From Ananas comosus (taxonomy: Eukaryota; Streptophyta; Magnoliopsida; Poales; Bromeliaceae), in assembly GCF_001540865.1 (NCBI RefSeq), contig NC_033636.1, positions 7,535,912-7,599,911 on the forward strand: DNA of 64,000 nt, in the 5' to 3' direction. The notes under the pieces were generated by a model. It did not search any database. It saw nothing but the letters and a program-made list of their open reading frames with translations, and was not told where the DNA came from. The position numbers and the translations under genes were made by a program. Shown here one piece after another: positions 57,949 through 64,000 of the stretch. Numbering within the stretch: the stretch's first letter is position 1; every line of letters begins with the position of its first letter.

Positions 57949-59740
57949 GTTAAAAGAAAAAAACGATGAAATTAGTATATTCAACTTCATTAAATACAAT
58001 CATTTTTTTGGCAAGTAAAGGGTGTAAACATAAGAAATTAACTTCACATTCAAGTCTGATACAAAGTATGTATTCATAAATAGGAAAAATTTACTGGGGT
58101 TATAGGTAATTATCTTTTACTTCAGATAAGTGTATAGTGGTAAAATAAAAGGTTCAAGAGCTTGAACAAATTCCTCTTGTAGATACACAAACATGAAAGA
58201 GAAGATATAAAAGGGAACATGGCAACACCTTTGTACCGTAGGATCCTTTTACTATGATAGAACTTTTTGAAACATTTTCAGTTTGGTGAGAATTTAAAGA
58301 TGTGGAAGAAGTTTCCTTATTTTTCTTCTCAACCATATACGCAATATTCTCAAAATCTATACGTTGACGACATGAAGGACACATAATCCATTTCTGGCCA
58401 TACTTTCCAGAATGTCCTAAAGCCCGTCCGGACATTTGAAGACAACCTGCAAAATCCCATATTATGGTTAGCAAAAAAAAGAAATTAGACAAATTTTTAA
58501 GTAACAGCAAAACGAACCTAACAGAATTCATATAACCACCCATGTTACTCATCTTTGAAGGTAAGCAGCGCATCTAATGAAGGAAAAAGTATGAAACAAA
58601 AAAACTAAACTGTACAGAAAAATGATTCCTAGGTAAAGACTAACTCATAACAAAGATAGTAGATAATCTACATAAAAAATAATGGCAGCAGTTTTCAAAA
58701 ATTGAAATCACAGTAGCCACATTTTATTCTTTTTTTCCAAAAAAGTAAAAAAGAGAAGTAACATTAATGCACAATTTGCAAATATAGAGCATGTGTCTCA
58801 ATTGTGCACGGGCCTTAGGGATTCACCAAACTAATATCACATGGTGTTCATAAGACTAAAGTTATGACATTCTTTCCAGCTTGTAGTTTATTAGGCATGA
58901 AGAGAAACCATAAGAACAAGTCTAGTGTTATAAAATTACAATAACACTTATACTTGCAACATAAGGAATGGCCACATTGAAACATCATTTTCTGCTCATA
59001 GTATCTCTCTTGACAAATAGGGCAAGGTTCATCATCAATCTTATTTGCAGTTTCTTCCACAGAAACTGAAGAAGTCTGGAAATTAGCATTATCCTAAGCC
59101 TTGGAGAAGGAATTAATGCACTGATTCTGTGTTTTCTGATTGGAAAGCACCAATCCCTTAAAGAAAAGCGTTAAAATCATATTCAGTTATCTCTCAAGAA
59201 GGTAACAGATAGAATGGTTCACAGTAAAAAAGAGACCCAAAAAAATAGTCAAAAAAACAATCAACTAAGTATGAATATGTACGCAGAGTCTATCAGGGAA
59301 AAGAACATATGCAGGAAAGTAAATTCACCTTTAAGTAGCGAAGCTGACCCTTTATACACGCCATCGAGGATAAGGATGAAAATTTGTCACTCGATAACTG
59401 CATGCTTGTTGGAATTAAATCTTCTCTAGTAAGGACATTAATGGCGCTAGGCTCATCCTCTGTATTCTTAAGGCGCAATCGCGAGGTAGACATTTTAATC
59501 TCATCAGGAGCACGCAAAAACTGAGCTTGAGCAATTGATAAGAACCTTGCCTGAGAGTATTCCTTGCGCATAGCCTAAATACGATTAAAAGAAAACATAC
59601 TAATGGTATCACAAAAGGATCAAAGATAGGATAAGTCTTTAGAAAAGAAATTACTGTGTGGCACAACAATTTCAAAACAACTTATTTACCATTAGTTTCC
59701 GAATGAAATTACTAAAATACCCTTAACCTAAAGAGAATAA

Positions 59741-60047
59741 TTGCATACTTATTTTCCCATCACCATCTGTTAGTAGCTTGCAATCTGATTAGATAGAATT
59801 ATGATTACATGCTACAGTTTCAATCACCAAATAATCCCATACTTATTTTTCCACTTGCACTAATTTAAGTGACTAATGCAATTGAGAAAGCCTTGAATTT
59901 AAGCTTTCAATTGCAACGTGATTGGACATAATTATGATTACATGCTACAGCTTCAATCACCAAATAATTGCATACTTATTTTCCCACTTGCACTAATTTA
60001 AGTGACTTGCGCAATTGAGAAAGCCTTGAATTTAAGCTTTCAATTGC
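59741..60047. repeat. Tandem duplication, 133 bp unit
   Basis: ATTATGATTACATGCTACAG through AAGCTTTCAATTGC occurs at 59798 and again at 59931, with a partial third copy before the first. The tract is non-coding and lies just upstream of the first surviving SHPRH-like exon. Confidence 0.85.
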
Positions 60048-61089
60048 CAAAAAAAGGGAAGCAAAACAATAAAACAATCTGGCATGTATACATACCTCAA
60101 TACAGCATTTCTTTCTTTTACAGATAAATAGATTACTAAAGAGGCCTTTATGCCTCTTTTCTTTCCCCCCATCCTTTTAATGCTTTAATCTATAGGAAAA
60201 TATTAAATGCAACTTAGCACTTTACATATATGACGGTTGATAGATTAACAGGACCCTCATGTTTCCAAAATTGAATGCGGTGTCAAATTACTTCTTCTAC
60301 GTCGTCGAGTTTCAAGAGACAGTTCAACCGTAGCAGATTGATGCAATATAAAGATTCTTGGCCCATTTTTCCTACGAAAAAGCACATACACATTTGTTGC
60401 CAGTAAGGGCTAGTAAAGTTTTTGTATCATCTTTACCATGGAGAGGCTGATATATAATTGACAGAATACAAGTTTGAATAAAATATAAGACTAGTATAAG
60501 AAAGTAGATCGCAGTGAGGATGTTTAAGTATGCACCAACGAACAATTAAGTTTTTCAAATAAATATAAAAAACTATAATGAACTTGATATGACATGGAGA
60601 GCTGAATGCTTATTCATTAAGAATTAAATTTACTATGTCATCTAATTATTTTTACTAAACAATATCGTGTTACTAAAAGAAATAACTCAAACAAAAGAGG
60701 AGAGGCTTGAGATGTTAATTGCTTGATAGAAAATTTCAGCTTCTAATAGAGCAAGAATTGTTTAATTAACTATGAAAACAAAACCTCTCATAATTTGATC
60801 CACTTCGTAGCGTAGCCCATGTCGACACTTCTGACATTTTAGTTTACCATGTCATAAAATAACATCAAGTTCAGATTTCTAACAATGCAAAGCTTGGTAA
60901 AAATTCTATCTTTTTTTCCTAAATAGATGACAAAAAAAAGTAGATTTAGCTCTAAAAATCCATCAAAAGTTCAAAAAATTACAGCAAAAAGAATTCCATA
61001 CCTGTATCACAATAGCCTAATTATCCTAGATGGAGTGAACACTTTACCACCTTTCAAAGGAATGAAGCTACTTCAAAATTATAAAGATA
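60048..61089. other. AT-rich DNA where SHPRH-like upstream exons would be expected
   Basis: Scanned on the minus strand for further exons of the helicase and none recognised. The plus-strand frame at 60927-61115 is lysine-rich and has no family character. Confidence 0.45.
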
Positions 61090-62250
61090 TCTATACCTAT
61101 ACATTATTCCCCTAAAAAAAAGCCACGTGGCGGAGTTTCCTTCCTTCAGCGAAACCAACTTTTTGCCTTCCCTTCACGTATAACGTCTAATTAATAATCC
61201 ACTAACCTTAACCTAACCCTTCGTCTTTCCTATACACATAACGTCGACTTCTCTCCACCTATAACATCTAATTAATAGTTTACTCACCTTAATCCAACTC
61301 TTCACCTTTCCTACAAACATAACGCCTAATTAATGGTTCACCTACTTTAATCCTAATCTAAAAAGTAAATCATCTCTTCTTCTCTACTTTCTTTTCCTCC
61401 TCTACGAGCTCCGAGGCTAAGATCAAGCATGTTATGTGGATACAGTATAAGTTTGCATGCTGCATCGCCGAGCTTAGCGTTGTCATCTTCATCAAATCGA
61501 GCTTTCCTTCAAATTTCAAGAGTTATTTTAAAAGATTTATGTATTCTTTATGTTATATCGTTGAAATTTCTTAAATAGTTTTATTCAGTTTTCTTAAGTT
61601 TTTTTTTATTTGAATGCTATTCAAACTAATGTGTTTGTTATGTTGAAGATTTATTATTTTTTCTTTTTCTATCCTTTGTTTTTTATATTTTTTTTTCCCG
61701 AAAGTAAAGTTCTGTATTATATTTAATATATTTGGTTGTGTTAGGTTGTATATCTTTTTGTCTCTTAAAAATTTATTATATAACTTTTCATATGCTTACT
61801 TTTTTCTACTTTCATGACTCTTTTTATTAATTGATATAAGATGTTTATAAAATTAGATTGATATATGATCTAAAAAGGTCTTTATTTTCTTGAAGGGATA
61901 AGTTTCTTAGCTTATATAGAAAATGAGGGAATAAAAATATAACTTATGCAAAAAAGTTTAACTCTTTGATTGTTTTGATTTATAAAAGATTAATTTTTAT
62001 TAGATTTTTTTATCTAAATCTCTCCTAAATAGTATGTCATTTTTCGTCTCAATAGGTTAACATACTTATTATCTTTCTATGAACATTTTGTTACTAATCA
62101 ACTTTAGCAAATTAATAAACTTTTGCAAGAAGCTAATATGTTTGGGCTATTTTGATTTTTAAAATAATAATAAATTTTTGATATATTAGTTAGACACTAA
62201 ATTTATTTTAATAGTATCTATCAGTAGCAACGCACGGGTTACTACACTAT
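61090..62250 (+). mobile_element. Helitron-like element
   Basis: The 5' end TCTATACCTATACATTATTC, preceded by A, is followed by GCCACGTGGC, as in other plant Helitron 5' ends. Near the 3' end, AGCAACGCACGGGTTACTAC has the GC-rich motif typical of Helitron termini. Repeated units with ATAACGTCTAATTAAT occur at 61180-61340. No Rep/helicase is encoded. The exact 3' terminal bases are uncertain. Confidence 0.6.
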
Positions 62251-62549
62251 CAATACAAATACATTAAAGGGCGAATCGAAAACTGGCTCTACCGTGATTT
62301 CAGAGGTGGGCCCAAGTACCTTCTCTCTTTCTCTTTTTTTTTTTTTCAGCCTGTGGTCCCCTCCTGTCCGCCACTCTCTCCTTTTCTCCTCTTCTCTCCT
62401 CTCTCTCTCTCCCTTTCCTTCTCTCCTGTACGCCTACGCGTTGCTCCCGTACCCCTACGCGCCGTCTCCGCCACCTATGCGCTGCCCTCCCTCTCTCTCT
62501 CTCCTCTCCGCGTAATGGGAGAGCTCTGCCCCTTCATCTCCCCCACTCA

Positions 62550-62556
62550 CTCCCAT

Positions 62557-62612
<56 letters not shown>
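62550..62612. repeat. (CT)n(CG)n microsatellite in the RanBP1-like leader
   Basis: A long CT run turns into a short CG run about 35 bases before the start codon at 62644, within the probable 5' untranslated region. Confidence 0.9.
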
Positions 62613-62613
<1 letters not shown>

Positions 62614-62643
62614 CCCGCGAGCGTCTCTGCCACCACCGTAGCC

Positions 62644-63512
62644 ATGGTGAGCACCGCCGACGTCGAGCGCCGCGACGAGGAGGAGACCAACGAGCCCGGG
62701 GCCGGCGACGACGAGGACACCGGGGCCCAGGTTGCCCCCATCGTCAAGCTCGAGAAGGTCGTCGTACCTATTAGTTTTATGGGAATCAAATATTGCTTTC
62801 TTCAACCTTTGCTAGAATGCTCTTTTCCCCCCCTCTTACCTGTGTGAATCAATCGCCCTTTTTCAATTCGATTTCACTCTTTTGTCGAACCCCCCCTTTT
62901 TTTTTGTTTATTCCCTGAACCTCATGTTCTGTGTGAGATTTTCTTCTTTTTGCTATGATTTATCTGCTATATGTTTCATTATTTAAGTAATAAATTTTAT
63001 CCCTTTATTTCTTTTAGTGGATTACCTAATCTGATGGGCTTTTAGTGAAGTAAAATAGCTTGAGTTATTCTATTGTGTGGCTAATTTCATTTTCCGAGAT
63101 AATCCTTTTTTTCTCTCCTTTTTTTTATTTTTATTTACTTATGTATAGTTTTGTTTCCAATGTTGTGCAGATTCTGGTCACAAATATGGCTTCTGTAGAC
63201 TCCACTACAAATATTTGCTGTGGATTCCTTTGGTCACTTTGTGTAGAAGCCAAATTATTCCTTTAGTTTTTTTCCCTCCCTTTTTTCGCCATTTGCTTTT
63301 CTTTTTTTTTTTTCTTTGGGCTATGTTTTTCTTGATTTGAAGGGTTTGTAATTGTTATCTGATGTGCGAGATGGTGTGGCTTGCAGTTGTTTCGACGACA
63401 AAGATGCGGGAGCATGGTGGGAACGACAAATCGTGCGTTTGGCACGCAACGGACTTCGTCGACGGGGAATTGAAGGAGGAGATGTTTGCTATCCGATTCA
63501 GGTCTGTTGAGA
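62644..63512 (+). pseudogene. RanBP1-like gene lacking most of the Ran-binding domain
   Basis: Exon 1 from ATG 62644 encodes an acidic N-terminus ending GAQVAPIVKLEKV, typical of plant RanBP1. Homology stops near 62757-62766 at a GT. A second exon, 63387-63512 (CAG|TT to GAG A|GTGAGT), encodes MREHGGNDKSCVWHATDFVD and GELKEEMFAIRFRSVE, the C-terminal third of the Ran-binding domain. The intervening family segment of about 60 residues, including the YRFDKEGNQWKERG region that contacts Ran, is not present between them. The final exon is not seen before 64000. RanBP1 promotes Ran-GTP hydrolysis with RanGAP in nuclear transport, but this copy should not bind Ran normally. A missing exon from mis-assembly is the alternative, though no N is present here. 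Confidence 0.7.
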
Positions 63513-64000
63513 GTGAGTTCATCTTTCCTTTCTTTTGTAACTATATTACAACAATATTATGTTGCTTCAGTTCTGTTTTGCCTTCATTGATGTGTTGTAG
63601 AATTCTATCTGATTCCATCTGTCGACCCCGTGGAGAGTACGATCTCTCTGTTTCTTTTCATTTTAAAAAAAAAATTGATTCATCTATTTTCGTTTAATAT
63701 GTGTGCATTGTTGAAGGTTTTGTTGAGCGAAAGAAGCAAATTTTAGGATGAAATCGATAGGATTTTACCGCGATCGAGGCTTAGTTACGTAGATGTAGAT
63801 GTTGATGTGTAGTTTTTTTTTAAAGTGATTTTTGAAAATTTTTTCAGGAAAACTCAATTTGGATGCAGAGGGCGGTGGTCCTGTGGACACTCTCCGGCAA
63901 AGCGAGACGCGGTGCTTGTGACTAAGGCAGTGGGGAAGCGGCGGTCAGCGACTGGGTGCTGATCGAGGTCGCATGCGCAAGGAGTTCTGCCGAATTGTTT
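63513..64000. other. Sequence downstream of the RanBP1-like exons
   Basis: Intron-like AT-rich sequence to about 63840, then a GC-richer stretch from 63847 to the window end, after a TTTTTTCAG acceptor-like site. The latter has no RanBP1 character in any frame and could belong to another gene or a fused exon. Confidence 0.35.

Larger units (their letters stand above)
54131..59574 (-). pseudogene. SHPRH-like RING/SNF2 helicase (At2g40770-like), decayed 3' part
   Basis: Exons recognisable on the minus strand are 59574-59329 (MRKEYSQARFLSIAQAQFLR, IKGQLRYLK), 59156-58954 (EPCPICQERYYEQ, QCGHSLCCK), 58446-58229 (WIMCPSCRQRIDFENIAY), 55284-55133 (AKILVFSSWNDVLGLLEHAL), 54739-54477 (LIQHGANGLNLLEAQHVIL, RIHRVGQGKK) and 54397-54131 (LTLKDVESLF, LAPSVAAGLAAEQR). 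They form the RING finger and C-terminal helicase lobe of a DNA-damage ubiquitin ligase/translocase. Lesions: TAG at 59096-59094, a one-base shift at the 58446 border, an extra base near 54642, and TAG at 54370-54368 where the family has tyrosine. The large N-terminal half, with the first helicase lobe, is not found upstream. With four independent lesions I regard it as a dead gene fragment. Confidence 0.85.

Noticed and set aside
55300..57990. A target-site duplication of about 40 bases for the solo LTR
   Set aside because: A 5-base GTTAA duplication explains the insertion; the longer similarity is an earlier tandem duplication.
62353..62643. N-terminal extension of the RanBP1-like protein
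   Set aside because: CT-rich leader translating to Ser/Leu/Pro repeats; the family start fits the ATG at 62644 after GCC.

Overview
This is a plant nuclear genome window, most likely a monocot. The coding exons and promoters are GC-rich and sit in AT-rich intergenic DNA. Introns are short and GT-AG, every protein I can recognise is a plant or eukaryotic family, and plant mobile elements are everywhere (Ty3/gypsy LTRs, TRIMs, MITEs, Helitron-, CACTA- and MULE-like ends, tRNA-derived SINEs). A Poales/bromeliad-like monocot is my best guess, from overall look only. The assembly is imperfect: there are N-runs at 33351-33805 and 34836-34935, and single-N joins at 5941, 8362, 31723, 46656 and 48759, two of them with the same sequence on both sides.

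Layout. 1-8,540: a gene-free patchwork of mobile-element pieces, including a plastid rpoC1 fragment and two copies of one TRIM family. 8,590-12,317 (+): a G-type lectin receptor kinase gene with a recently acquired-looking intron and an in-frame stop just after the ATP-binding lysine. 14,043-23,207 (-): an intact six-exon AAA-ATPase/extended-PHD chromatin protein with a TRIM in one intron. 25,980-31,274 (-): an intact seven-exon SUMO ligase gene of the MMS21/HPY2 family with a MITE in one intron. 31,460-43,910: a nested repeat zone (MITEs, a SINE with perfect target duplication, a truncated gypsy element, a solo LTR inside a long-TIR element, and a 2.7 kb foldback palindrome). 44,540-46,882 (-): remains of a gene for electron transfer flavoprotein subunit beta, broken at an assembly join. 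49,515-52,656 (-): an intact seven-exon CDT1 replication-licensing gene with an E2F site near its start. 54,131-59,574 (-): a decayed 3' part of an SHPRH-like RING/SNF2 helicase gene with several disabling lesions and a 2.6 kb solo LTR in an intron. 61,090-62,250: a Helitron-like element. 62,644-63,512 (+): two exons of a RanBP1-like gene that lacks most of its Ran-binding domain.

Three genes look complete: the AAA/ePHD ATPase, MMS21 and CDT1. With joined exons they give open frames of about 1805, 250 and 562 residues. All three concern chromatin, replication or DNA repair, and so does the SHPRH remnant. Plant genes with related roles are not normally co-transcribed, so I treat this as chance. 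Exon borders were deduced by eye from splice signals, reading frame and remembered family conservation. No alignment or transcript evidence was available.
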